DNA of 64,000 nt from Cladopsammia gracilis (Eukaryota > Cnidaria > Anthozoa > Scleractinia > Dendrophylliidae): positions 939,501-1,003,500 of the forward strand of contig JAJGOT010000292.1 of assembly GCA_022457155.1 (NCBI GenBank). The letters run 5' to 3'. How positions within the stretch are numbered: position 1 is the stretch's first letter; every line of letters begins with the position of its first letter. The notes beneath the pieces are model-generated. The model was not told the DNA's origin and did not search any database. It worked only from the letters and a program-made list of their open reading frames with translations. This document shows, piece by piece, positions 54,771-64,000 of this stretch. Made by a program: the position numbers and the translations under genes.

Positions 54771-55094
54771 TTCTTTCAATTCCCGATGGATTTCCCAGAG
54801 GAGACAACTTTGCTTTTGGAGTTCCTTTTTGAGAATCTTGTGTTCCTTTTTGAGAATTTTGTGTTCCGCCTGGAGATTGGCAAAAGAATCAAAAAGTTTT
54901 TCAATTTCATCGTCTCCCCACTCCTCTTGTTCTGCTTCCTCCATCTCCGAATCAGAGACAATGAATTCCTCGTCAGAGGTTGTTGGGGTTTCATCTTCGC
55001 TTCTTGTTTCTTCCTCTGAGCATGTGGAGCACTCCTCATGGTCACTGGCTTCGCTTCGCTCGGCTTCACTGGAAAATGCTTTTTCAAGATCCAT
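54750..55094 (-). CDS. Acidic coiled-coil protein
   Basis: It has 114 residues from the ATG at 55094 (the frame also extends to a GTG at 55109). The first half is Glu/Asp/Ser-rich (HEECSTCSEEETRSEDE, EEAEQEEWGDDE). The second is a coiled coil with tandem EHKILKKEHKILKKEL. Its start overlaps the end of the VLTF3-like gene by 11 bases on the same strand. Function unknown; the acidic part could be an activation or protein-docking region. Confidence 0.6.
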   Translation of the reverse strand: MDLEKAFSSEAERSEASDHEECSTCSEEETRSEDETPTTSDEEFIVSDSEMEEAEQEEWGDDEIEKLFDSFANLQAEHKILKKEHKILKKELQKQSCLLWEIHRELKESEAKRS

Positions 55095-55809
55095 TTTCTT
55101 TCCAATCACATTTTTTGAAAATGGTTTGGATTATTTTTTCTTGTTCCGCCCGTCTGGATGGGAGTTTGAGCAGTTTGAAATCATCTTCATTGGGGCTGAA
55201 ACCGTTCTTCTTCAACAGGGCGAAAAGAACTTGATGGCAATTGAGAAACTTTTTTCTGCTGAGATGAAGGTCATCATATGCCAGTGAAAAATATTTAAAG
55301 TCGTCGATGAGAAATTCATCCAGATGTTCATAATCATCGCCGTCGTGGTTTGTTATGTGATTAAAAATGGTGTGGTCGTTGCCATTGACTTTTTTCCACT
55401 TGGAAACTTTGACGAAATCCCTGACTTTTTTTCTTGTGATTTCGTCACGGGGAATTTGGGAGAGAATTTGTTCTTGATAAAATTCGAGATCTTTGAGTGG
55501 AATTTGATTTTTCCCCTGATGTTTGCGGATGATATTTTTGAAATGTTCCAGCCTGGGATTTTTGTGAGATTGCCATGTTGTGAGGGTTTCTCGAATAATT
55601 TCAGGAGTGAAATCAATTTCTTCTTCTTCGGAATCAGACATTTTCTTTCCGGGAGAGAATTTTTTGTCGCCGCCGCTGCCAGAATTGGGGAGATTTTCCA
55701 CTGCCGTGGTCGGAATTTGGGGGAGATTTTCCACTGCCGCTGCCAGAATTTGGGGGAGAGAGATTTCATCGGTAGTATAATAAGGATCATTCACAGACAA
55801 CATCATCAT
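55084..55809 (-). CDS. Candidate VLTF3-like late transcription factor
   Basis: It has 241 residues from 55809, or 185 from the ATG at 55641 (MSDSEEEE). The part from about residue 85 shows the layout of the poxvirus/NCLDV late transcription factor VLTF3 core: HFKNIIRKHQGK, an IPRDEITRKKVRDFVK segment, IFNHITNH, RKKFLNCHQVLFALLKKNGF, and a closing QEKIIQTIFKKCDWKE. The zinc ribbon that precedes this core in large viruses is not visible. If correct it would drive late, virion-gene transcription. The first 13 residues come from the terminal block. The assignment is from pattern memory and needs a profile search. Confidence 0.55.
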   Translation of the reverse strand: MMMLSVNDPYYTTDEISLPQILAAAVENLPQIPTTAVENLPNSGSGGDKKFSPGKKMSDSEEEEIDFTPEIIRETLTTWQSHKNPRLEHFKNIIRKHQGKNQIPLKDLEFYQEQILSQIPRDEITRKKVRDFVKVSKWKKVNGNDHTIFNHITNHDGDDYEHLDEFLIDDFKYFSLAYDDLHLSRKKFLNCHQVLFALLKKNGFSPNEDDFKLLKLPSRRAEQEKIIQTIFKKCDWKENGS

Positions 55810-56178
55810 TTCTTACGTTTCCCCAAACATAAACCCATGACACACAGCAATAAACTAACTGACTGCCCAATCGTAACAGATAAATAATATCATAGCTTAT
55901 GCGGAAGACGAGGGTAAATTTAGTTCGATGATTTATGCCAATTCAAATTCAAAAAATAAATTTAAATTGTCATGATATTTGCTGCTTATTCGAAACACGG
56001 GGTGAATTTGGTTCGTTGATGTTAATTGCCATTACGTGTTAATATCAGCAGAAATAATAATTTATTTCTCAAAATGGTTGTGTGGATTTTTAGCTTATTG
56101 CTTGTGTGTCATGGGTTTATGTTTGGGAAAGCGTAAGAAATGATGATGTTGTCTGTGAATGATCCTTATTATACTACT
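55771..56178. repeat. Right terminal block of the Polinton, 408 bp
   Basis: A direct repeat of 36674-37081 with only a few differences (first base G, last base T). Its inner edge supplies the N-terminal codons of the minus-strand gene starting at 55809. Confidence 0.93.
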
Positions 56179-56234
56179 GAAAATATATCTACAGGAATGT
56201 TAAGCGAGAAAAACCGCCTCGTGAAAACACAGCC
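56179..56234. mobile_element. Right part of the interrupted MITE, including target duplication
   Basis: GAAAAT (56179-56184) is the duplicate of 36668-36673. The segment ends CGTGAAAACACAGCC, followed by ATA, the same triplet as left of 36550. Confidence 0.95.
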
Positions 56235-56256
56235 ATAAGCTATTGTTTTCATGAGT

Positions 56257-56832
56257 GTAACCTATTTACACGCTGCGATTTGTCGTGCCGATTTGTCGGC
56301 CCCGAGAAATCGTGAAGCAAATCGGCGCGTGTAAATGGCGACCCGATGCACGCGCGATATCAGTCCGACATGTCGGCCGATTCGGAAAAAATCTGTGATC
56401 GCTTCACAGATTTTAGGCCTATTTACACACTGCGATTTGTCGGGCCGATTTGTCGGCCACGACAAATCGTGCGCGCGCTCTTTGTACAGTGCAAGCATTG
56501 TACATGAACTTTTTTTTATTTCAAAACTTTTCTGCTAAGAACTTCTTGAAAAATAAATGATATCCAATAGGTTATTTAGGTTGTTGTTAGTTTAAATACT
56601 GCAGATATAATTTGTTTTGCGTGATTTCTTGTCCAGATTGCGTTTTCGTTCTTGAAATCGGGCCCGACACGCGAAAATCTGTGAAGCGATCACAGATTTT
56701 TTCCGAATCGGCCGACATGTCGGACTGAAATCGCGCGCGCATCGGGTCGCCATTTACACGCGCCGATTTGCTTCACGATTTCTCGGGGCCGACAAATCGG
56801 CACGACAAATCGCAGCGTGTAAATAGGCCTTA
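56257..56832. mobile_element. Foldback MITE with CCTATTTACACGCTGCGATT ends
   Basis: Left CCTATTTACACGCTGCGATT and right AATCGCAGCGTGTAAATAGG are exact inverse complements. Inner GACATGTCGGCCGATTCGG and its complement also pair. A shorter internal end copy lies near 56418. Same design as the 25055-25632 element. Confidence 0.88.
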
Positions 56833-57028
56833 ACATGACAAGTACGTGTGAAAAATGCAACCAGAAACGAGTTATCGACTGTTTGTTTGTCAAGGTTGAT
56901 GTCAATTTGCATATTGCTCGACAAACACAGTTGTTTGTGAAAGTCAACCCATTGTTGTTTGGAATGATGGCGGAAAGCTACTGGGAAAGCAGTTAGGAGG
57001 AAGAATTGTTTCTTACGCAGTCAACATT

Positions 57029-57202
57029 GGCCGTGTTTTCACGAGCGAGCAAACCAGGTCGATTAAGCTTGTCGGCAATTAAACAACAAAGAAGGGCATT
57101 GTATTGTCGTTCTTTTGTGTTCTAATTTTCTATTGTCTTAACAAAAGAAAATATATCTACAGGAATGTTAAGCGAGAAAAACCGCCTCGTGAAAACACAG
57201 CC
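57029..57202. mobile_element. Uninterrupted MITE, the Polinton's empty-site paralogue
   Basis: 174 bp from GGCCGTGTTTTCACGAGCGA to CGTGAAAACACAGCC, flanked by ATT on both sides (57026-57028 and 57203-57205). It contains GAAAATATATC once, where the other copy is split by the Polinton. The 3-bp duplications and ends of about 18 bp suggest a Harbinger-like origin. Confidence 0.93.
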
Positions 57203-57847
57203 ATTTACTGCTAACAAGTCGGACGAACATGATGGTAAGTCGGCACTTTCAGTCGTTGCAATTCCATTGTTTTTGCGTAGTTGTATGTAATCCGATCTTA
57301 TCGTTGTTAAGGAATGGGTGTGTCGACGAGTGAAAGGGATGGAAAATGCTCAGAGGATAATGTTGAAATATGTTGTAAGTGACGGAAACTGTAAGTTAGG
57401 AATGTTCTTTGTATTAAAAATACGTATTGTGGTGTTTTTGGTTGTTTCTAGTTAGTAAAAAATATGGGGGAAAGTGCTTCACCAGTGGATATATGCATGT
57501 AAAGCAAGCTGCATTATTAAAACTAAAACACGCAGCATTATTTTTAATAATGCAGCTTGTTTTAGTTTTAATAATGCTGTGTGCCGACTTAGCACGTGTA
57601 AGATTACCCCTGATAATTTCCCTGCCACCAAAAAAGACCGCACCCGTTTTTCTCACACACTTAGTTTGTATTATTTTTCTCTCGGCATTCGGTGATATAA
57701 TGCAGACAGAAAACAATAGGTTTGGATGACGATCAGTAACTATTTTAACCGGGTTTCTGAAAAACTAACCCAGTTAACTCCAAGTGCGGCCGCAGCCATT
57801 ATTATGTACCGATATATATGCTGCACTCTCTTACTTAGCCTACATAA
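57203..57847. repeat. Host DNA with a foldback at about 57500-57590
   Basis: AAGCTGCATTATTAAAACTAAAACA and the complement-like TGTTTTAGTTTTAATAATGC form a palindrome. A fragment at about 57735-57835 matches the dispersed repeat near 26220-26313 (GCGGCCGC and TATTATGTACCGAT). No gene seen. Confidence 0.65.
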
Positions 57848-59235
57848 GTTACTTGGCTTACTTCACTACTTGAGTTGCTTGACTTGATTGCGTTGCTTAG
57901 TCTATTAGAGTTGTTATGCGTACTTGGGTTGCTTGGCTTGCTTGAGGTGCTTGGCGTACTTGAGTTGCTTGGCGTACTTGAGTTGCTTGGCTTGCTTGAG
58001 GTGCTTGGCGTACTTGAGTTGCTTAGCGTACTTGGGTTGCTTGGCTTGCTTGAGGTGCTTGGCGTACTTGAGTTGCTTGGCTTGCTTGAGTTGCTCTGGC
58101 GTACTTGAGTTGCTTGGTTTGCTTGAGTTGCTTGGCTTGCTTGAGTTGCTTGGCGTACTTGAGTTACTTGCTCTACTTGAGTTGGTTGGTCTACTTGAGT
58201 TGCTTGGCGTACTTGAGTTGCTTGGTCTACTTGAGTTGCTTGGCGTACTTGAGTTGCTTGGTCTACTTGAGTTGCTTGGCGTACTTGAGTTGCTTGGTCT
58301 ACTTGAGTTACTTGGTCTACTTGAGTTGCTTGGCGTACTTGAGTTACTTGCTCTACTTGAGTTGCTTGGTCTGCTTGAGTTGCTTGGCTTGCTTGAGTTG
58401 CTTGGTCTACTTGAGTTGCTTGGCGTTCTTGAGTTGCTTGGCTCGCTTGAGCTACTTGGTCTACTTGAGTTGCTTGGGTTTCTTGAGTTATTTGTGCTTG
58501 CTTGAGTTATTTGGTCAACTTGAGTTACTTGGCTTGCTTGAGTTGCTTGGGTTACTCGAGGTGCTTTACCCCATTGAGTTGTTTCGCGTACTTGAGTTGC
58601 TTGGCTTGTTAATTGCTTGTGACTTGGTCTACTTGAGTTGCTTGGCTTGCTTGAGGTGCTTTGCGTACTTGAGTCGTTGCTTCGCTTACTTGAGTTACTT
58701 GGCTTACTTGAGTTGCTTTGCGTACTTCAGTTGCTTTGCGTACTTGAGTGCTTGGCTTACTTGAGTTACTTGGCTTACTTGAGTTGTTTTGCGTACTTGA
58801 GTTGCTTCGCTTACTCTAGTTGCTTTGCGTAATTGAGTTAATTGGCTTTCTTGAGTTACTTGTCCTGCTTGAGATTACTTACTTGGTCTATACTTGAGCT
58901 GTTTTGTGTACTTGAGTTGCTTGGCTTGCTTGTGATACTTGGTCTACTTGAGTCGCTTGTCTTACTTGAGTTGCTTGGCGTACTTAAGTTACTTGGCTTA
59001 CTTGATTTGCTTGGCTTGCTTGACCTACTTCAATTGGTTGCTTGGCTTACTTGAATTGCTTGGCGTACTTGAGTTGCTTGGCCTACTTGAGATGCTTGGT
59101 CTACTTGAATTGCTTGGCGTACTTGATTTGCTTGGCTTAGTTGATTTGCTTGGCTTACTTGAGGTGCTTTGCTGTATTGAGTTGCTTAACTCACTAGAGG
59201 TACTTAGCTGTCTTGAGTTGCTTGGCCTCGTCGAC
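57848..59235. repeat. Minisatellite, 18-bp unit, about 75 copies
   Basis: Units of the form GTACTTGAGTTGCTTGGC vary at the first triplets (GTA, CTT, CTA). As 18 is divisible by three and stops are rare in the unit, several frames stay open and read as Leu-rich LELLGV/L repeats. These are not supported as genes. Confidence 0.93.
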
Positions 59236-60197
59236 TTTTTTTTTGGCATATTTTCTTTAACCGGATCGATTCAAAAGCATTTAAGAAACTGCTCAAGACC
59301 ACGAGTGACACTTCTCAAAGAGGCGTAACTAAACACTTAATTCATGGCAAATACCACTGAGCTCATTATCGCTCCCATCGCTGTCATACGCATCATCAGA
59401 TTCATCGTTTCCGTGGTCTCGCAAAGGTATCCGCTATCGAAGCAGTTACACAAGTCTGTGCAGTTGAGAATTACTTTGCGACATTGGTATCTGTTGGCTG
59501 AATAGCTCTCAAAATACATATTTGCCTTTTTAAAAACTTCAGTACATGGTCAATCTTTCTCAAACGTGGTGTTGATTTTCCGCCAAGAGGTTGCCTATTC
59601 TCCTCACGCATGCGCAGTGCAAGTGCCCGCACGTACGAGCGTACCGACAGTTAGGTGCCAACCAAAATAAAATGCCAAACCATTTCCAGTAATTTTTAGG
59701 TTCTGCGTGCGCGCCCTCGGCAAGTGGCAAGCTCCTCTATAAGTAGCCGTGCATTGAACTTTTAGAAATGCTATCAAAGCTTCCGTAAGCTAGACTGTGA
59801 GTAGTTTCCTATATATTTTTCTTCAAACTTAGAGGAGTGGCACGAGTAACACGCGAGCGGCGAAGCGAGGGCGTCGGCGCCTTTCCCGTCTCGCATCTCC
59901 AGTTGAGCGCGTGGCCATTTTCTTCTCTCACGCTTTTCGCTTTGCGAAGTAAGAAAAAAGAGGGGGTTGCTCGTAATTACCAACCCTTCGTATTTTGACA
60001 CCCTCGGGGAAAAAAGTATTCTTTCACTTGAGTTGGCCGCTTACGGAAATGACCCTCGTAAACGGCGACTAGCACAATGGGAGATAGATGATCGCTTATG
60101 TGATCTTCCACTAAACGCTGTAAATACAGTAAAGGGTTCCGCACCACTGCGTTAATTATTGTTTGCGAATTTAGTGTATTATACAGTACGCACTAGT
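59236..60197. other. No gene seen
   Basis: Unique-looking DNA with CG-containing patches near 59600-59900. Short frames on both strands lack recognisable motifs. Confidence 0.5.
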
Positions 60198-60366
60198 ACC
60201 AATAGCCCAATTTCGACATTTTAAAATTCAACTTGAAACAAAAGACATGACTACGAGGCTTAGGGGAATGATAGTAGGGATTTGTATGGTTTATTCCCCT
60301 AAGCCTCGTAGTGATGTCTTTTGTTTGAAGTTGAATTTTAATATATCGAAATTGGGCTATTATGGC
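60198..60366. mobile_element. Foldback element
   Basis: ATAGCCCAATTTCGACAT, then AAAAGACATGACTACGAGGC, mirrors GCCTCGTAGTGATGTCTTTT and CGAAATTGGGCTAT. Arms of about 70 bp. Confidence 0.88.
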
Positions 60367-60629
60367 GAAAACAAAACTATACTGTAGTACTAGGACTGAC
60401 CCTTAAATGGCTTCCTTCCTTTACGGTGTCCGCTTATGGAAAAGTCGAGATCGTTTTTATTTATTAAGTAACTGTGTTTGCTTACGGGAATGTAAAAACA
60501 TAGAGTTCATATGGGAGTTCAAAAGGGAATTTGTCAAGGTGGCCGCAAGTAAACTGTCCGCTTATGAGTGTATGTTAAGAGACTTTCTACTTGATATATT
60601 TATGTGTCTAAATGCCACCTACTTCGCGC

Positions 60630-61140
60630 TACAAACAGGCGCAAGCCACATGAATTCACATACTCTGCTAATTCAGAAGCCCTTAAGAAGGTTTCCCAAT
60701 GTGACTACATAGGCGTAAGGTGTTCTGAAACTCTTCGCTGGGGTGTGCACTATTCTAAAGTTGCTGCCAAAGCCAACAAGACCCTGGGACTTATAAGAAC
60801 ATTGAAGCCATGTAGCAGACACAGATGTAAATCAAGTTCAAAAGACCGCAGCCCGCTTTGTATGCAATAACTATTAACTTACAGCAAGTACCTCTGGCTT
60901 GGTTGGTATACCTAGAACACAGACGTTTGTTTAATCAGTCAGTCCTCTTTTGTAAATTGTAAACTACCTCATTTACTAGGAGACATCGCTTAACGTATCA
61001 ACAACAGCAGTCAACTCATAGCTATTCCTTCTTCCCAAGAACAATCAGAGTCTGGAACCTACTTTCTTCAGAAGTAGTAACATCTTTATCCTAAAATAGC
61101 TTTAAGCAGTCAGCCCAGCGGCCAGTTATAACATCTCTAA
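60630..61140 (+). pseudogene. Decayed non-LTR reverse transcriptase C-terminus
   Basis: A frame at about 60670-60830 reads CDYIGVRCSETLRWGVHYSK and AAKANKTLGLIRTLKPCSR. After frameshifts and stops, YSFFPRTIRVWNLLSSEVV appears at about 61021-61080. These are the L2/CR1-group ORF2 C-terminal motifs. Multiple breaks show an old copy, unlike the insertion at 16364-17440. Confidence 0.75.
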
Positions 61141-61245
61141 AAGGCCAAGGCACTTACATAGGCTTTGGCCGCAACCGACCCGCCCAGTATTAGAGAAATA
61201 TATTTGGTTGTCATCGATTCTAAGTTCTAAGATCATACACAGCCT

Positions 61246-61478
61246 AAGGGTGATGTTACACGGGACGATTCGCAACGAAGATTTTTAGCGCAACATGGGT
61301 GCACGGACGATTTTCTTCGCAATATTTTGCGTTGCGAAGTGTTTGAATCAGCTTCAAATACCAGTGCAGCGTAAAAGCACGAATTTTACTCAAGTTGTTT
61401 CGTGTAACATACCTGTCTTTAATTTTGTTGCGCTAAAAATCGTCGTTGTGAATCGTCCCATGTAACATCACCTTAAGA
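61246..61478. mobile_element. MITE with GGTGATGTTACACGGGACGA ends
   Basis: Left AAGGGTGATGTTACACGGGA and right TCCCATGTAACATCACCTTA are inverse near-complements, with AACGAAGATTTTTAGCGCAAC pairing inside. No coding. Confidence 0.88.
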
Positions 61479-62095
61479 CGAGCGAGAGGAAACCCAAGCA
61501 GCCACAAGAAAGCAGAACAGGCCATTGTAGGATCGCTGGTGAAATTTCACCACAGGCGCCTAGAACGACTAGCGACTAAGCTCAAAACGTTTAACAAGCT
61601 AAATCTCGCAGAAAACACCATGTAATTAAACAGTCTTCCAACAAAACGCAATCACCGGCTAGAAAGAGAAATATAAAATGCTTTGCAGTTGAGTTCACAC
61701 TTTTCGGTCTGATACGGTATGCCAATCTTGTAGCTCAAACTAAGGCGCAGTCCTACAACTTTGGCCCGACCATGAACTCCCCACTGTTTTCCGAAGACAC
61801 AGCGCTAGGAACAAATACAGATAATGTTTTGATTTTAAAATATAATTAGAAGTTCAGTGGAAATAACTTAAAACAGTCTTTAAAAAAATGGGAAGAAATA
61901 CAATCAAATACAATCGAATACAATCACTGCAAAACTGGCATTGTCCAATTACAACTTTGTTGTTGCCATAGTGATTCTATTAAATGATGTGATTGGCCAA
62001 TTAGCCTAAAGCTTTAAATATGATTATTATACATTGGTGTCACTAGCTCGATTTTGATTGGCTATAAGCACGCAGCTAATTATTGCTTGCTGTTT
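61479..62095. other. No gene seen
   Basis: Unique-looking DNA with short AATACAATC tandem copies near 61899-61925. Confidence 0.5.
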
Positions 62096-62099
62096 CTGT

Positions 62100-62190
62100 T
62101 ACGTCATACCTACAGACAATAGTTTTATGCATGCAGAAGTGACGTCATACCTACAGACAAAAGTTTTATGCATGCAGAAGTGACGTAAGT
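62100..62190. repeat. 41-bp tandem duplication
   Basis: TGACGTCATACCTACAGACA and TTTTATGCATGCAGAAGTGA occur twice in tandem. Confidence 0.85.
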
Positions 62191-62284
62191 TGTTTACTTA
62201 CAAGTTGACTGCTGTGCATTGATCACTTTTTTGTGCGCGCTCTTGTCTTTACAAGTGCAGCTCAGGAATATGCATAATAAAACA

Positions 62285-62420
62285 ATTATTGGATTCGGTT
62301 TTCGCATGATAGCGATAATTATCAAGGCCTCAGTTTGTGTTATCCGCCTCAGCCTTCGGCTTCGGCAGATAACACAAACTTTGGCCTTGATAATTATCGC
62401 TATCATGCTCAACCTCATCC
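62285..62420. mobile_element. Foldback element
   Basis: GCATGATAGCGATAATTATC with AAGGCCTCAGTTTGTGTTATC mirrors GATAACACAAACTTTGGCCTT with GATAATTATCGCTATCATGC. Arms of about 50 bp. Confidence 0.88.
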
Positions 62421-62739
62421 AATAATTGTTAATTAATTCACGAAACTGTCCCACTACTTTGTCCGATCATAACTTTGCAAGTTAGTTTATAGAGGAAAAT
62501 ACAGAGCGGGTTTATAGACCTCACGCATTTGAGGAAATTGAAATAGTTACAAGATATATTTACAAGTATGACAAGCATAATTGTATCAGTAACAAATATG
62601 AAATATCTAAATATATAATCACTCCTTTAGAAAACGTAAACTGAATAGTAATGATATTTGGGGATTTAGATTCCTACTTAGCGAGAAAAATACTTTAAAG
62701 ATAGAACTTTAAAATAACCTTTTTTTGTGAAAATGCAAA

Positions 62740-62982
62740 ACTGAATGCAAGGCTGGCACAACGGCAAAGGGCAGATTTATTAAATGGCCAATATTTAAAT
62801 GGCCAATATTTCGACTAATAGATCTAGTCTTCCTCAGGGCCAGGGCTTTACTGAAAGAAAAAAAATTGTAACAGTATAGCCCTGGCCCTGAGGAAGACTA
62901 GTTCTGTTAGTCGAAATATTGGCCATTTATTTAGTAATAAATCTGCCCTTTGCCGAAGTGCCAGCCTTGCATTCAGTTTTAT
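62740..62982. mobile_element. Foldback element, arms of about 100 bp
   Basis: ATGCAAGGCTGGCAC...AAAGGGCAGATTTATT pairs with AATAAATCTGCCCTTTG...GTGCCAGCCTTGCAT. CTAGTCTTCCTCAGGGCCAG pairs with CTGGCCCTGAGGAAGACTAG. No coding. Confidence 0.9.
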
Positions 62983-64000
62983 ATTTCACTAGAACGGGGA
63001 ATTTCAGGGTTTTTTTTTTCACGTCACATTGCTCAGGTCACGAGTAGCTTCAGTATTTTATTGATAGGTTAGAATTATAAGGTAAACAGTTGCCCCCTTA
63101 GTCTAAAACAGGTTTTTGATAGTGATTTAGGCTACAATCTCAAACCATTAGATATTGAAAGAAGGTCTAACCCTATTCAGACTGGGGGGGGGGGGGCTTT
63201 TCGAACCCCCCCTCCAGTACAATTGTGATAACTCTTACACCGAAATAGCTATGAGGCTGCAATTTTCTGACTTTTCCTAAAATTTATCTAGGGACATTTT
63301 GGTATCCATAACATGTCAGTGTGATTAACCATGTTGCCATGGCAACCGGTTTTTGACACATAGGTTTTCAAAATATTAAAATATGGTGAATTTTTTATTT
63401 TAAGATCTTGTTCTTTGACTTATAGTGCATTTTCTTGTTAGAATAGTTTTTTCTTGGGACTAGTTCTTGAAAGACATCAAAAATTTTTAACATCAAATAT
63501 TTGGGGGGGAGGGGTAGGCAAATTTTTGCTCACTTTTACTTATAGAGAAAAAATTTGTACTATTTATTAAATAACGCTTCTAAGTTCATTGTTTGGATAA
63601 TAGACATTAGTTCGATACGTGTTTTATACATTCTGACCCTTTTCTCTCTTAGATATTTTTTAAATTTTAATTTAAACGAAAAAATAGGAAATCCAAGATG
63701 GCGGATCCAAGATGGCGGATCCAAGATGGCGGACAATAATTTCAAAATTATAGTTTTATCGCCTCTTTTTGCCTTTTCTCGCTTTACAAGCGTGTCCTTG
63801 TTTGTATTTATTATGTTTTAATATTAAAAAGATGATTTTACAGTTATATTTGATATTTTAAGTATCTGGATGGAAAAATATCAAAGAAACGTCGGAAAAA
63901 CAAAAATGACGTCATTGTGACGTCATAATTGGGTGTGGCAGGTCAAAACTGGGTGTGAGGTTTCCTCGTATGGAGATGAATATTGTGTGAAAATTTCGTG
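62983..64000. other. No gene seen; three tandem ATCCAAGATGGCGG copies
   Basis: A G-run lies at about 63186-63197. At about 63690-63732 a 14-bp unit (GATCCAAGATGGCG) is repeated three times. Nothing protein-like found. Confidence 0.5.

Larger units (their letters stand above)
36674..56178. mobile_element. Complete Polinton/Maverick (adintovirus-like) element
   Basis: The 19,505-bp element begins AGTAGTATAATAAGG and ends with its complement CCTTATTATACTACT, is flanked by GAAAAT, and encodes the diagnostic Polinton set: protein-primed polymerase B, retroviral-type integrase, FtsK/HerA-like packaging ATPase, adenain-like protease, double-jelly-roll capsid protein and minor capsid protein. Nearly all frames are long and unbroken, and the termini are intact, so insertion was recent. 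Gene order from the left is polymerase, two small genes, a repeat-rich gap, a HTH gene, three minus-strand genes, a divergent promoter, the virion-gene run ending in integrase, and terminal regulatory-looking genes. Confidence 0.97.

Noticed and set aside
54703..55287. 194-codon plus-strand frame opposite the acidic coiled-coil and VLTF3-like genes
   Set aside because: Ser- and Phe-rich shadow of the minus-strand genes; the minus frames have the better composition and recognisable segments.
55324..55887. 187-codon plus-strand frame at the right end of the Polinton
   Set aside because: Antisense shadow of the VLTF3-like gene, extending into the terminal block.
57875..59328. Leu-rich repeat frames (LELLG) up to 219 codons
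   Set aside because: Product of the 18-bp minisatellite; several frames are equally open, which argues against a real protein.
1..64000. CRISPR arrays
   Set aside because: All tandem arrays are contiguous minisatellites without unique spacers, and the window is eukaryotic.

Overview
This window is eukaryotic: AT-rich, intron-bearing, and crowded with minisatellites, foldback elements and transposon remnants. The structure of its transposons, with Harbinger, non-LTR and gag-pro elements and a large virus-like Polinton, most resembles an anthozoan cnidarian such as a stony coral or sea anemone. That assignment is inference; nothing here names a species. LAYOUT. Positions 1-36549 hold one unidentified host exon (2856-3018) and two exons of a coiled-coil protein kinase (18432-19471 and 21448-21654). 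Around them lie minisatellites with units of 68, 86, 75, 61, 80 and 42 bp, many foldback or MITE elements, Harbinger remnants, the 3' end of a non-LTR retrotransposon, and an LTR retrotransposon (27461-33508, CAAT target duplication) that encodes Gag and an aspartic protease but no reverse transcriptase. A 684-bp inverted-repeat element sits inside its 5' LTR. THE MAIN OBJECT is a complete 19,505-bp Polinton/Maverick (adintovirus-like) element at 36674-56178. It is flanked by a 6-bp GAAAAT duplication and inserted in a 174-bp MITE whose uninterrupted sister copy at 57029-57202 shows the empty site. It encodes a protein-primed DNA polymerase, retroviral-type integrase, packaging ATPase, adenain-like protease, double-jelly-roll major capsid protein, penton-like minor capsid protein, fibre-like protein, phospholipase A2-like protein, small core or membrane-active proteins, a zinc-ribbon protein, a candidate poxvirus-VLTF3-like late transcription factor, and several unknowns. 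HOW THE ELEMENT MAY WORK. Polymerase and integrase serve replication and insertion; capsid, penton, fibre, ATPase and protease would build and mature particles; the PLA2-like domain could act in membrane penetration. Three junctions (core protein to protease, zinc ribbon to PLA2, PLA2 to integrase) put the downstream frame at -1 with no usual ATG, and each carries an in-frame -1 slippery heptamer. Eight start codons sit in TAAAATG, which recalls the poxvirus late promoter and fits the VLTF3-like candidate. Positions 56235-64000 are host DNA with more foldbacks, a 1.4-kb 18-bp minisatellite and a decayed reverse-transcriptase fragment.
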